Origin: Verrucomicrobiaceae bacterium
Lineage (GTDB): Bacteria > Verrucomicrobiota > Verrucomicrobiia > Verrucomicrobiales > Verrucomicrobiaceae
Assembly (NCBI GenBank): GCA_027490195.1
Contig: JAIXYN010000033.1
Span: 37,306 to 101,305, forward strand
DNA: 64,000 nt
Direction of reading: 5' to 3'
The notes under the pieces are model-generated. The model had not been told where the DNA came from. It made no database searches and saw only the letters and a program-made list of their open reading frames with translations. Below, in pieces: positions 26,504 through 36,052 of this stretch (position 1 is its first letter; every line of letters starts with the position of its first letter). The position numbers were made by a program, and so were the translations under genes.

Positions 26504-29500
26504 ATGAAACGCCTGCTTTTTCTTCTCCTCGCCGCCACCCAGCTCCATGCGGAGACCCAGATAACCTGGAAGCGTCAGCAGCTGCACGGTGACTTTTATT
26601 CCGAAGGCGCGGCCATCGGTGACATCAATGGGGATGGCAAACCGGACGTGGTGGCCGGGCCGTTCTGGTGGGAGGGGCCGGCGTTTGAGAAAAAGCACGC
26701 CTACTACGAACCGAAGATTTTCAGCATCAATGGCTACTCGGACAACTTCTTCGCCTACGTGCAGGATTTCAACGCCGACCAGAAGAACGACATCCTCATC
26801 CTCGGCTTCCCCGGCAAAGAGGCGCGGCTCTACCTGAATCCCGGCACGCATGACGACAAGCCCTGGCCGATGCACATCGTCGCTGATGTCGTGGACAATG
26901 AATCGCCCGTCTTGACTGACATCACGGGTGATGGAAAACCGGAGATCGTGTGCAGCACCGGGGGCAAGTTTGGCTGGTTCGCGCCGAACTGGGAGAAGCC
27001 GACGGAGAAATGGCCCTTTGTGGCGGTGACGGAGGACGTGAAGGTGGCGAAGTTCACCCACGGGCTGGGGGTGGGGGATGTGAATGGAGATGGGAAGATG
27101 GACCTGCTGGAGGCGCGGCGGTGGTGGGAAAACAAACCCGGAACGGCGACGTGGGAGCAGCACAACTTCGCTGCCGGGATCGGCGGTGGGGCGCAGATGT
27201 TTGCCTATGATTTCGATGGCAACGGCACGAATGATGTCTTCACCAGCCTGGCTGCGCACCGTTATGGCGTGGCAGTGTATTTGCAGAACAAAGTAGAGCA
27301 AGCCTCTGGCTTGCCGAATGCAACCGAGACGGTTGCACCACACTGGACCCGCGTCATGCTGGCCAGTGAGCAGCCGCAGGACAACGAGTACGGCATCGTC
27401 TTCTCCCAGCCGCATGCGGCGTATCTTGCCGACATCGATGGCGATGGGATTAAAGACATCGTCACCGGCAAGCGCTACTGGGCGCACAACGGGCACGATC
27501 CCGATGAGCGTGGCCACCGCGTCATCTACTGGTATCAAACCAAACGCGACGGCAAGGGCGGCGTGGATTTCGTCCCGCACCTCGTGGATGCCGAAAGCGG
27601 CGTGGGTGTGGATGTGCAGGTGGGCGATGCGAATGGCGACAAGCTGCCGGACATCGTGGTGGGGAACAAAGCGGGTGTGTTCATCCTCACGCAGGAGCGT
27701 AAGGAGACCACGGCGGACCTGACGCCGAAAAAGATGTATGGACCTTCGCTGAAGCCGCAGAAGGATTACGCCAAAGGGCTGTCTCCCCAGGAGGCGCTGA
27801 AGGCTTTGCAATTGCCCGGAGGCTTCAAGGCGGAGCTGATCGCCAGCGAGCCGGATCTTGTGCAGCCCATTGCTTTCACCTTTGATGAGCGTGGGCGCAT
27901 CTGGGTGGTGGAGGGAAACAGCTACCCGAAACCGCGCGAGGTGGGTTCAGGCCAGGACCGCATCAAGATTCTCGAAGACAAGGATGGTGATGGGGTCTTT
28001 GAGACGAAGAAGATTTTCTGCGAAGGGCTGAATCTTGTCAGCGGCATTGAGCTGGGCTTCGGCGGCGTGTGGGTGGGGGCGGCACCGTATTTGATGTTCA
28101 TCCCGGACAAGGATCACGATGACAAACCGGATGTGCTGGCAAAACACGAGTCTCCCATCGCTCCCAATGTCACCGGTCTCAACTTCACTGCCTACGCCCT
28201 GCTCGATGGCTGGGGCAGCCAGGATACGCACGAGACGCTGAATAGTTTTATTTGGGGGCCGGACGGCTGGCTGTACGGCTGCCATGGAGTTTTTACGCAC
28301 AGCAAGGTCGGCAAGCCTGGGACGCCGGATGATCAGCGCAAACCCATCAATGCGGGGATCTGGCGCTACCATCCGGTGAGGCATGAGTTTGAGATCTTTG
28401 CGGAGGGCACCAGCAATCCCTGGGGGCTGGACTACGACCAGTATGGTGAGTTCTTCGTCACTGCCTGCGTCATCCCGCATCTCTACCACATCGTGCCAGG
28501 CGGGCGTTACCAGCGGCAGGCCGGGCAGCACTTCAATCCTTACACGTATGAGGACATCAAGACCATCGCCGATCATGCGCACTATGCGGGCAGTGCGCGT
28601 CCTGATTTCGCCTTCGACAAAACCACGGGTGCCGGCATCGTGAATGACGATACCAATGCTCTGGGCGGAGGCCACGCGCACTGCGGGCTGGCCATTTATC
28701 AGAGCAGCCTTTTTCCGCCGACGTATCGGAATCAGCTTATCTTCGGCAACCTCCATGGGCATCGGCTGGTGACGAACTACACGGATCCGCATGCGAGCAC
28801 GTATGTCGGCAAGCATGGCAGTGACTTCATGCGCGCCAACGACATGCACTTCATCCCCGTGACGCAGAAGGTGGGGCCTGATGGAGCGCTGTATGTCAGC
28901 GACTGGAGCGATGAACAGATCTGCCATCGCGGCAGCAATGCGGTGGAGAACTGGGACCGGAGCAATGGGCGGATTTATCGCGTGAGCTATGCAGGCTGGA
29001 AGCCGTGGAAGGGGGATCTTGCGAAGGAGAGTGATGAAGCGCTGGCGAAGCTCGCTGTGCAGACGGAGAACGAGTGGGAGTCACGGATGGCGAGGAGGGT
29101 GCTCATGGAAAAGGCAGGAGCCTTTGGGGACTTACTGAGTTCCGCTTTCACTGACCAATGGAAAAGCATGTTTAATAGCTTTTTGAAAACTAAAGACAAC
29201 GTTCCCACGAAACTTCGTGCGACATGGCTTCATTACCAACTTGGTTTAATGAAAAAGGATGAAGACTTTCCTGCGGATGATGTTTCACCGCCAGTCAGAG
29301 CCTGGGGAACCCGGCTTATGTCTCAGATGATCGGATACGGCATGGGTGGCCTACATGGTATCACAGTAGAACCATTGATTGCCAGACCAAGCAATGAAGC
29401 TGACGCGGTCGTTCGTCGTGAACTCGCTTCATCTATTCAAAAGCTGCCAATGGATCGTCGCTATTTCGTCGCCACCGCCCTCCTCGCCCACGGCGAAGAC

Positions 29501-31264
29501 AAAGACGACCCCATGATTCCGCTGCTGATCTGGTATGGCATCGAGCCTCTGGTTGGGGCCGATCCGAAGGTGGGACTGGAGCTCGCGCGGGTGTCGAAGC
29601 TGCCGAAGGTCACCGAGTTCATCTACCGCCGTCTGTCGTCGGATGACGCAGGCCGTGCATCAATACTCTCCGAACTCACGAAGGAACCCGATGCGGCCAA
29701 GCGTGAGACCACGCTGGCGATGATTCTGAACAGCGCTCGCGGTTCGGGTAAGCTCACCATGCCGCCGGACTGGGCTGCGACTGCGGCGAAGCTTCGGGGT
29801 ATTGTAGTCCCGCCTTCAGGCGGTTCTGGATCCGCCGGACCGGCTAAAGCCGGGACTACAGAACAACTGGTCACCGAACTCAGCGCTTTGTTTGGCGATG
29901 CGGAGGCGCTGCAAACGTTCCGCGAGCGGCTGGCACTCGTCAGCGCGCCGGTGAATGAGCGCGAGAAGGCGCTTGGCGTTCTCATCCAGACGGGCGATGG
30001 GACCACGGCGAAGCTGCTGCAGCAGATCCTCACGCAGGACGCTCCTGCTTCGCTGCGGAGCAAGTCCATTCAGGCGCTGGCTTCGCTCAAAGATGCGGGA
30101 ACGCCACAAGTGCTTGGGGCGTTGCTGCCGAAGCTTTCTGCCAATGAACTGCCTGATGCAGTCAACACGCTCGCTTCGACGAAAGAGGGCTCCAAGGTGC
30201 TGCTGCAGGCGGTAGAGGCCAAGACGGTGCCTGCCACGGCGCTTTCGCCTTTCCTGGTGCGTCAGCTCACGGCTTTTGATGACAAGGAGATCAATGCGCT
30301 GATCAAATCTGCCTGGGGCGATGTGAACGCGCCGAAGGCGGATCTGGGCGAGAGGACGAAGAAGTTTCGTGAACTGCTCACGACTGCGGCTTTGGCCAAG
30401 GGGGATCTCGCGAAGGGCAAGATGCTTTTCACCATGACCTGCGGTCAGTGCCACAAGCTCTTTGGCGAAGGGCAAAACGTGGGGCCTGACATCACGGGCA
30501 GCAATCGCGCTGACTTGAACTACCTGCTCGAAAATGTGCTGGATCCGAATGCGGTGATCGGCAAGGCCTACCAGCTCAACCTCTTCACCATGAAGGACGG
30601 GCGCGTGATGAGCGGCGTGATCAAGGAGGAAAGTCCTGCGGCGGTGAAGATCGCGATGATGGGCGGGGTGGAGTTTACGCTGCCACAGCCGGACATCGCG
30701 AAGCGTGAGGTGTCGAAACTGAGCACGATGCCGGAGGGGCTTTTTGATGCGCTCAAGCCGGAGCAGGTGATTGATCTGGTGAAGTATCTGCAGAGCGGGG
30801 CTTCCGGATCGGCTAAAGCCGGGACGAAAGTGCCCGGAGCGTTTGAAGGAGAGGGGCTGAAGGTTCTGGCGAAGACTGGCGGCAATGCCAAGCCGCAAGG
30901 CATGGGCGGTTTTGGTGGCGAGTGGAGCGGGGGTTCCCAGCTCTGGTGGACGGGTGCCAAGCCGGGGCAGAAGCTGACGCTGGCGCTGCCGGTGCAGGAG
31001 AAAGGGAAGTACACCTTGAAAGGCGCGCTCACCTTGGCTCGTGACTATGGCATCATCGACGTGTCACTCGATGACAAACCCGTGGCCACGGGCTGGGACG
31101 GCTTCAATGGACCCAAAGTCATTCACAGTGATGAACTCGACTGGGGCACGCATGAGCTTAGCGCCGGGGAGCATCATCTCACCCTCACGATCACTGGCAA
31201 GCATGCGGATGCAGTGCCGGGATACATGGTGGGGCTGGATTATGTGAGGCTGGAGAAGAAGTAG
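26504..31264 (+). CDS. Giant exported FG-GAP / PVC-type dehydrogenase / HEAT / cytochrome c protein
   Basis: A 1586-residue secreted protein with signal peptide (MKRLLFLLLAATQLHA). Residues 25-400 hold FG-GAP/VCBS repeats (e.g. IGDINGDGKPDVV, GDVNGDGKMDLLE). About 425-830 forms the membrane-bound dehydrogenase propeller typical of Planctomycetes/Verrucomicrobia (PIAFTFDERGRIWVVEGNSYP). About 850-1280 is HEAT-like helical. The haem-binding domain has CGQCH at 1313-1317 and a conserved GPDITGS. The last 130 residues are a galactose-binding-like beta domain. It probably oxidises sugars at the cell surface, passing electrons to the haem. Three palindromic repeats are inserted in frame. Confidence 0.92.
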   Translation: MKRLLFLLLAATQLHAETQITWKRQQLHGDFYSEGAAIGDINGDGKPDVVAGPFWWEGPAFEKKHAYYEPKIFSINGYSDNFFAYVQDFNADQKNDILILGFPGKEARLYLNPGTHDDKPWPMHIVADVVDNESPVLTDITGDGKPEIVCSTGGKFGWFAPNWEKPTEKWPFVAVTEDVKVAKFTHGLGVGDVNGDGKMDLLEARRWWENKPGTATWEQHNFAAGIGGGAQMFAYDFDGNGTNDVFTSLAAHRYGVAVYLQNKVEQASGLPNATETVAPHWTRVMLASEQPQDNEYGIVFSQPHAAYLADIDGDGIKDIVTGKRYWAHNGHDPDERGHRVIYWYQTKRDGKGGVDFVPHLVDAESGVGVDVQVGDANGDKLPDIVVGNKAGVFILTQERKETTADLTPKKMYGPSLKPQKDYAKGLSPQEALKALQLPGGFKAELIASEPDLVQPIAFTFDERGRIWVVEGNSYPKPREVGSGQDRIKILEDKDGDGVFETKKIFCEGLNLVSGIELGFGGVWVGAAPYLMFIPDKDHDDKPDVLAKHESPIAPNVTGLNFTAYALLDGWGSQDTHETLNSFIWGPDGWLYGCHGVFTHSKVGKPGTPDDQRKPINAGIWRYHPVRHEFEIFAEGTSNPWGLDYDQYGEFFVTACVIPHLYHIVPGGRYQRQAGQHFNPYTYEDIKTIADHAHYAGSARPDFAFDKTTGAGIVNDDTNALGGGHAHCGLAIYQSSLFPPTYRNQLIFGNLHGHRLVTNYTDPHASTYVGKHGSDFMRANDMHFIPVTQKVGPDGALYVSDWSDEQICHRGSNAVENWDRSNGRIYRVSYAGWKPWKGDLAKESDEALAKLAVQTENEWESRMARRVLMEKAGAFGDLLSSAFTDQWKSMFNSFLKTKDNVPTKLRATWLHYQLGLMKKDEDFPADDVSPPVRAWGTRLMSQMIGYGMGGLHGITVEPLIARPSNEADAVVRRELASSIQKLPMDRRYFVATALLAHGEDKDDPMIPLLIWYGIEPLVGADPKVGLELARVSKLPKVTEFIYRRLSSDDAGRASILSELTKEPDAAKRETTLAMILNSARGSGKLTMPPDWAATAAKLRGIVVPPSGGSGSAGPAKAGTTEQLVTELSALFGDAEALQTFRERLALVSAPVNEREKALGVLIQTGDGTTAKLLQQILTQDAPASLRSKSIQALASLKDAGTPQVLGALLPKLSANELPDAVNTLASTKEGSKVLLQAVEAKTVPATALSPFLVRQLTAFDDKEINALIKSAWGDVNAPKADLGERTKKFRELLTTAALAKGDLAKGKMLFTMTCGQCHKLFGEGQNVGPDITGSNRADLNYLLENVLDPNAVIGKAYQLNLFTMKDGRVMSGVIKEESPAAVKIAMMGGVEFTLPQPDIAKREVSKLSTMPEGLFDALKPEQVIDLVKYLQSGASGSAKAGTKVPGAFEGEGLKVLAKTGGNAKPQGMGGFGGEWSGGSQLWWTGAKPGQKLTLALPVQEKGKYTLKGALTLARDYGIIDVSLDDKPVATGWDGFNGPKVIHSDELDWGTHELSAGEHHLTLTITGKHADAVPGYMVGLDYVRLEKK
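27298..27336. repeat. In-frame palindromic insert, copy A
   Basis: GCAAGCC TCT GGCTTGC (27298-27314) followed by GCAACC...GGTTGC (27320-27336): two small hairpins inside the FG-GAP part of the giant protein. It encodes an ASGLPNATETV-like linker absent from the repeat pattern around it. Confidence 0.6.
29804..29859. repeat. In-frame palindromic insert, copy B (56 bp)
   Basis: GTAGTCCCG (29804-29812) and CGGGACTAC (29851-29859) are perfect arms; over 20 bases the arms match at 16 positions. It encodes VVPPSGGSGSAGPAKAGTT in the HEAT-like region, a low-complexity linker with no role in the fold. Confidence 0.75.
30804..30825. repeat. Partial copy of palindromic insert B
   Basis: Contains the GGCTAAAGCCGGGAC segment of copy B's right arm, without the left arm. 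It encodes GSAKAGTK between the haem domain and the C-terminal beta domain. Confidence 0.6.
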
Positions 31265-31305
31265 ACGTTCGACATCGGCTGCGCCTCGGCTTACGGTTCC
31301 GCTCC

Positions 31306-31686
31306 ATGGACGCGGTAGGCGATATTTTCACTGCCTTGGCTCAAGCAGCGGTGGAGCTGGTGATCCGGCTTCTGCAGCTGCTGTTCTATGTGGTGGAGAA
31401 CATCGTTTACGGTGTGCTTTGGCTCTGCCGCTGTACGAAGTTCGCCGGGCCGCGTCGAATGAGGAAGCTGCCTGAGGAGGCACGGTATCTCATTCGCAGC
31501 TGCCTACATACGACGCTGGCGTTGGGTCTGTTGTCCGTGGTTTTTTATTTTGCGTGGCCGAAAAAGCCTGCGATGCCAGAGCCATCGGCTTCGCCACCGC
31601 CGACGAAGGTCGAAAAGGCGCAGAAGGTGATCGAAAAAGCCAAACGCATCAAAGACGTCCTGTTGCCACCAAAGCCCCAGCCATGA
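31306..31686 (+). CDS. Small membrane protein, unknown
   Basis: A 126-residue protein from ATG 31306. Two hydrophobic segments: AVELVIRLLQLLFYVVENIVYGVLWL-like (about 14-42, given here in part) and TTLALGLLSVVFYFAWP (about 70-87). These are followed by a Pro/Lys-rich tail (KVEKAQKVIEKAKRIKDVLL). Its stop overlaps the next start (ATGA), so the two small membrane proteins are made together. No family recognised. Confidence 0.7.
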   Translation: MDAVGDIFTALAQAAVELVIRLLQLLFYVVENIVYGVLWLCRCTKFAGPRRMRKLPEEARYLIRSCLHTTLALGLLSVVFYFAWPKKPAMPEPSASPPPTKVEKAQKVIEKAKRIKDVLLPPKPQP

Positions 31687-31937
31687 AGGACCTGCACTCC
31701 ACGAGAGCCATGTGGCTCAAGGGCTGGCTGTTTCTGCTCATTGGGCTGATGTCAGCGGCCATCCTGCTGGTGGAGAACTGGAGCTGGCGCACGGCGTTGC
31801 TGCTCGCGCTGTGCGTGTGGGGATTTTGCCGGGCGTATTATTTCGCGTTCTATGTGATCGAGCGCTGGGTGGATCCGCAGTTCAAGTTCAGCGGGCTGGG
31901 GCACTTCCTGACCTACCTGTGGCGGTCGCGGAAGTGA
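31683..31937 (+). CDS. Small membrane protein, unknown
   Basis: An 84-residue protein from ATG 31683, translationally coupled to the preceding membrane protein. Two adjacent membrane helices (WLFLLIGLMSAAILLV and TALLLALCVWGFCRAYYFAFYV) and a short amphipathic tail. Its stop touches the end of the convergent PLP-enzyme gene. Confidence 0.7.
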   Translation: MKDLHSTRAMWLKGWLFLLIGLMSAAILLVENWSWRTALLLALCVWGFCRAYYFAFYVIERWVDPQFKFSGLGHFLTYLWRSRK

Positions 31938-33419
31938 TCAGGCCTTGGCCAGCGCTTCGTCAAAGCGTGCGATCAAATCCGCGGTGTCTTCCAGGCCGGC
32001 CGACACGCGGAGGAGCCAGCGGCTGACTCCGCAGGACTCGGCCCAGTCGAGTTCATCGTAGTGCGCGAGCAGGGTGTAGGGGCAGGCGAGGGTGAAGTTG
32101 GTGCCGAGGCTCGGGCCTTTGGAGACGCGCAGGGCGTCGAAGACTTTGGGGCTGGTCTGCTCGGGGTTTTTGAGCGTGAAGGAGAAGAGGCAGCCGTAGC
32201 CGCCGTTTTCGCGCCGGATGTATTCGTAGCCGCGTCCGCCTTCGCTGCTGGCGTGCCAGACGCGGTCCACTTTCGGGTGCGTGCGCAGATGCTCGGTGAG
32301 GGCCTTGGCATTCTGGCTCATCTTGGCGGCGCGCTGTGCGAAGTCGCGGCTGTTGAGTTCCAGGGCCACGGCATCGCCGCGCCAGAGCTCGTGATCGGCA
32401 TGGGCCGTCAGGAAGGCGGAGAAGGTGGCGTGATGCGGTGAGTTGCGATTGAGAACGACGCTGCCTGCGAGAACATCGCCTACGCCGGAGAAGCTCTTGG
32501 TCAGGCTTGTCGTCACGACATCGGCCACGTGGTGGGCATTCACATGTGCGACGGTGGAGATGGTGTCGTCGATGATGATCGGGACGCCGGGTTGTGCGGC
32601 AGCACGGATCGCGAGAAGGCGTTCGAAATCGACGCAGCGGAGCAGGGGATTGCTTGGGGCTTCGCAGAAGATGCCGGCGATCGGCTCGCTTTGCAGCAGG
32701 GCGCTGAGGTCATCGTATTCGCTGTCCTTGATGAGCGGCATGAAATGCACGCCGGTGCCGAAGAACTGCTGAAGCTTCAGCACATCCACATAAGGGAAGT
32801 CGAGCTGCACTGTTTTGCGGCTGGGGAAAAGCTGCGTGAGCATTCGATGCACGGCGAAGTTTGCCGCCATGCCGGAGGGGAAGAGAAAGACGTCCTCCGG
32901 CTGCTGCCCGGCGAGTTGCGCGATGCGCTCGCGGATGGTGCGGTTGGCGGCCTTGCCTTCCTCCACGCTCGCGGTGCTCTGGCGTTCGCCCAGAGCATCG
33001 CAGGCTTGGCGGGTGCTCACGCATTCGCCGCAGAAGCGCCAGAACTTGCGGGCCTGCACGTAGCTGTCCGCTGGAAACACGGCGACGCCGAGGTTATGCG
33101 CCGTCCATTCGACGGCGCGGCCGGTTTGGATGAACTTCACGCAGCGCTCCGCATGCACGACCCGTGGAAACACGAGGCAGCGCTCGCCTGCGGCGGCGAA
33201 TTCCTTTTCGGCTGCTGCAAACAGCCGGGAGATGGCAGGCGGGCAGCAGAAGCGCGGGTAGCCGGATTTGAACTTCGAGACCACATTTTGATCCCCTTCT
33301 TCATAACCGATCACATGCTCCCACAGCGGCAGGCACACGGACACGCCGAGGTCGTGGTCAGGGATCGCCTTGCCGAGGTCCTCGGCATTGCAGAGAGGGT
33401 GGGTGAATAGGTCGGTCAT
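31938..33419 (-). CDS. Cystathionine gamma-synthase-like PLP enzyme (divergent)
   Basis: A 493-residue trans-sulfuration-family enzyme, about 100 residues longer than usual at the N-terminus; start at ATG 33419. The PLP core is present: VFLFPSGMAANFAVHR (near 190), DDTISTV with the pyridine-binding Asp (near 295), and the Schiff-base lysine in TTSLTKSFSGVGDVLAGS (near 318). The C-terminal substrate region (RVSAGLEDTADLI) is typical. The N-terminal extension (with SGYPRF in place of YTRxGNP) is unusual and suggests a distinct subfamily, perhaps acting on O-acylhomoserine. Confidence 0.88.
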   Translation of the reverse strand: MTDLFTHPLCNAEDLGKAIPDHDLGVSVCLPLWEHVIGYEEGDQNVVSKFKSGYPRFCCPPAISRLFAAAEKEFAAAGERCLVFPRVVHAERCVKFIQTGRAVEWTAHNLGVAVFPADSYVQARKFWRFCGECVSTRQACDALGERQSTASVEEGKAANRTIRERIAQLAGQQPEDVFLFPSGMAANFAVHRMLTQLFPSRKTVQLDFPYVDVLKLQQFFGTGVHFMPLIKDSEYDDLSALLQSEPIAGIFCEAPSNPLLRCVDFERLLAIRAAAQPGVPIIIDDTISTVAHVNAHHVADVVTTSLTKSFSGVGDVLAGSVVLNRNSPHHATFSAFLTAHADHELWRGDAVALELNSRDFAQRAAKMSQNAKALTEHLRTHPKVDRVWHASSEGGRGYEYIRRENGGYGCLFSFTLKNPEQTSPKVFDALRVSKGPSLGTNFTLACPYTLLAHYDELDWAESCGVSRWLLRVSAGLEDTADLIARFDEALAKA

Positions 33420-33535
33420 TTTTGGGGAGGGCACTTTTCTTCACGCCCGGGCGGGAGGCAACGGGAATAGAGAAGCAAACACATCTGTATTGCGCCATCC
33501 CAAGAATCCACGGCTGCGTACGTCACATCACAGTG

Positions 33536-34036
33536 ATGAAGACAAGACGATGCATCGACTTTGAATCGCTGGAGCTTCATTTGTTCATGCCTTCGCTGGC
33601 AGTCCTCGCGATAGCGGTGTCCTGGATCGGACTATGCATGCTGATGTTCTCTATCGTGAATCAGTCATGGGAAAAAGAGATCCCATTGCGATTGCATGCC
33701 TCCGGATCGTCCGAAAAGCTGCCCAATCGGGCACAATCCCCGGAGATTGTGATCCGGGCAGACGACCGCCTGGAGTGGGAGGGGCAGATTCTCAGTGACG
33801 GATCGAGCAGGAGTTTGACAGACTTGAAAAAGAAAATTCTCGCTCACTGCCTCAAGCCTGAAGCTGTGAAGGTTGTCGTTTGGGTCGAGGCCGAGGCTCG
33901 GTATGCGCGGATGGTGGAAGTCCAGAACACGTTCATGGCATGCCAATGCACCCGCTATCACATGGTTGTTCTTCCGCCGTTGGTCGGGCCCAGAAGGCCC
34001 ATCTCAACGGACTTGATGCCCGGCCTTAATCCCTGA
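33536..34036 (+). CDS. ExbD/TolR-like biopolymer transport protein
   Basis: A 166-residue protein from ATG 33536. A short cytoplasmic N-terminus (MKTRRCIDFESLELHLFMPS) leads into one membrane helix (AVLAIAVSWIGLCMLMF). A periplasmic alpha/beta domain follows, with EIVIRADDRLEWEGQ and the late VVVWVEAEARYARMVEV pattern of ExbD/TolR. Unusually, no ExbB/TolQ or TonB gene is adjacent and the conserved membrane Asp is not obvious, so proton coupling is doubtful. Confidence 0.6.
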   Translation: MKTRRCIDFESLELHLFMPSLAVLAIAVSWIGLCMLMFSIVNQSWEKEIPLRLHASGSSEKLPNRAQSPEIVIRADDRLEWEGQILSDGSSRSLTDLKKKILAHCLKPEAVKVVVWVEAEARYARMVEVQNTFMACQCTRYHMVVLPPLVGPRRPISTDLMPGLNP

Positions 34037-34052
34037 GGGGCTTGAGTCGAGA

Positions 34053-35216
34053 TCACTTCTTCTTCAGCGCAGAATCAATGTCCTTCCACAGGTCCTCCAC
34101 GTGCTCGATGCCGACGGAGAAGCGGACGAGGCCGTCGGTGACGCCGGCGGCTTCGCGGGCGTCTTTGGGGATGGAGGCGTGGGTCATGCTGGCGGGATGG
34201 GCGACGAGGCTTTCGATGCCGCCGAGGCTTTCGGCCTGGGTGAAGAGGCGGAGGCGGCGGATGAAGGCGAGGGTGTCGGTGTAGCTGAGGCCGAAATCGG
34301 CGAGGAGCATGCCGCCACCGGCGGTCATCTGCTTTTTGGCGAGCTTGTGCTGCGGGTGGCTCTTCAAGAAGGGGTATTTGACGCTCTTGACGCCTTTGCG
34401 GCCTTCCAGGCGCTGGGCCAGTTCGAGGGCGTTGGAGCAGTGGCGTTCCATGCGGATGGCCTCAGTTTTAGCACCACGGGAGATGAGCCAGGTGTCGAAG
34501 GGGCTGGGCTGCAGGCCGATGGCCTTCTGGGCGAAGATCATTTTTTCCTGCCATTCGTCGGAATTGGTGCAGACGGCACCACCGAGGGCGTCACTGTGGC
34601 CGTTAGTGTACTTGGTGGTGCTGAGCAGGGAGAGATCGGCACCGAGATCCAGCGGCTGCTGCAGCAGGCTGGAGGCAAAGGTGTTGTCCATGGCGACGAT
34701 GCTGCCCACGGTGTGTGCGGCTTCGCTGATGGTCTTGATGTCGAGGATTTTCAGCAGCGGATTCGTCGGTGATTCGAGCCAGACCAGCGCGGGCTTGAGC
34801 CGCGTGATGAGGTCGTAGTTTTCCGGATTGGTGAGGTTGGCGTATTTGATTTTGACGCCGAAGCGCTTTAGCACCTTTTCGAAGATGCGGTAGGTGCAGC
34901 CATAGATCTGCTGCTCGGAGAGGATCGTGTCGCCGGTCTTGAGGGAAAACAGGATGGCGGAAATGGCGCTGAGGCCGCTGGCGAAGACGGTGCTGTGCTT
35001 CGCATTTTCCAGGCTGGCGAGCGTGGTCTGCAGGTTGCGGAAGTTCGGATTGCCTGAGCGGGTGTAGTCAAAGCCATTGGGATTCCCGGTCTCAAATGTC
35101 GAGGTCATGTAGATCGGCGGGATCACGGCGCCGGTCTCGCTGCGGTAGTCCTGGCCCACGTGAATGGCACGTGTTTCGAAGCGTGCGTCGGCGGGGATGG
35201 TTGGGTCGTCCTTCAT
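34053..35216 (-). CDS. Trans-sulfuration PLP enzyme (cystathionine gamma-synthase/lyase type)
   Basis: A 387-residue canonical member from ATG 35216. Key motifs: FDYTRSGNPNFRNLQ near 50, the pyridine-ring Asp in VAMDNTFASSLLQQPLDLGADL near 170, the PLP lysine in LLSTTKYTNGHSDALGG near 195, and FSVGIEHVEDLWKDI at the end. It makes or cleaves cystathionine, or uses O-acetylhomoserine with sulfide, in methionine/cysteine metabolism. Its sequence does not decide between these. It is divergent from pyrH with 77 bases between. Confidence 0.93.
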   Translation of the reverse strand: MKDDPTIPADARFETRAIHVGQDYRSETGAVIPPIYMTSTFETGNPNGFDYTRSGNPNFRNLQTTLASLENAKHSTVFASGLSAISAILFSLKTGDTILSEQQIYGCTYRIFEKVLKRFGVKIKYANLTNPENYDLITRLKPALVWLESPTNPLLKILDIKTISEAAHTVGSIVAMDNTFASSLLQQPLDLGADLSLLSTTKYTNGHSDALGGAVCTNSDEWQEKMIFAQKAIGLQPSPFDTWLISRGAKTEAIRMERHCSNALELAQRLEGRKGVKSVKYPFLKSHPQHKLAKKQMTAGGGMLLADFGLSYTDTLAFIRRLRLFTQAESLGGIESLVAHPASMTHASIPKDAREAAGVTDGLVRFSVGIEHVEDLWKDIDSALKKK

Positions 35217-35277
35217 AACGGGATGTGTGACATGCAGATTTAGCTTTGCAAGGCCCCTGCGCGCATGCTTTATGAGT

Positions 35278-35283
35278 TATAAT
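35278..35283 (+). promoter_or_regulatory. Candidate -10 box for pyrH-frr
   Basis: Perfect TATAAT ten bases upstream of the pyrH ATG. No good -35 at normal spacing was found. If used, the transcript would start about four bases before the start codon, a near-leaderless message. Confidence 0.35.
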
Positions 35284-35293
35284 CTGTTCTTTC

Positions 35294-36031
35294 ATGCCTG
35301 ACTCCACTGCTCCACGAAAATTCCGTCGCGTTCTGCTCAAACTCAGCGGTGAAGCGCTGAGAGAGCCGGGCAGCCATGACAATATTTCCCCGCCCATCGT
35401 CGAAGACATGGCGGCGCAGATCAAAGCCGCGCATCAAACCGGCCTCGAAATCGCCCTCGTGGTGGGCGGTGGTAACTTCTGGCGCGGTGTGACCGCCAGC
35501 AACAAGGGCATGGAACGCGCCACGGCCGACTACATGGGCATGCTGGCCACGGTCATGAATTCGCTGGCGGTGCAGAGCATGCTGGAAGCGATGGATGTGC
35601 CGACGCGCGTGCAGAGCGCCATTAAGATGGACAATGTGGCCGAACCCTTCATTCGCCGCAAAGCGATGCGCCATCTGGAGCTGGGCCGCGTGGTCATCTT
35701 CGCCGCCGGCACGGGCAATCCGTTTTTCTCCACCGACACCACGGCGGCGCTGCGTGCCAGCGAGATCAATGCCGAGATTGTGCTCAAGGCCACGAAGGTG
35801 GATGGCATCTACGATTCCGATCCCAACAAAAATCCGGACGCGGTCAAGTTCGAGCGCGTCAGCTTTCACGAGTGCCTGACGCGCCAGCTCAAGGTGATGG
35901 ACTCGACCGCATTTTCGCTGTGCATGGAGAACAACATGCCCATCGGCGTTTTCAGCATGAACGAACCTGACAACATCCGCCGGGCACTCATCGGCGAATA
36001 CATCGGTACGATGGTGGATGCCAATGGCTGA
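35294..36031 (+). CDS. pyrH: UMP kinase
   Basis: A 245-residue amino-acid-kinase-fold enzyme phosphorylating UMP to UDP, essential for pyrimidine nucleotides. Motifs: [11 protein letters not shown] (P-loop-like lysine), [44 protein letters not shown] and [13 protein letters not shown]. Bacterial hexameric PyrH is typically feedback-controlled by UTP and GTP. frr follows after 21 bases, the conserved bacterial pyrH-frr order; tsf is not upstream here. Confidence 0.97.
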   Translation: MPDSTAPRKFRRVLLKLSGEALREPGSHDNISPPIVEDMAAQIKAAHQTGLEIALVVGGGNFWRGVTASNKGMERATADYMGMLATVMNSLAVQSMLEAMDVPTRVQSAIKMDNVAEPFIRRKAMRHLELGRVVIFAAGTGNPFFSTDTTAALRASEINAEIVLKATKVDGIYDSDPNKNPDAVKFERVSFHECLTRQLKVMDSTAFSLCMENNMPIGVFSMNEPDNIRRALIGEYIGTMVDANG

Positions 36032-36052
36032 ACAATTTAACGAAAGACCGAT

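Noticed and set aside
26450..27811. 453-codon minus-strand frame opposite the giant dehydrogenase gene
   Set aside because: Antisense shadow of the FG-GAP region; no start context and His/Arg/Leu-rich composition.
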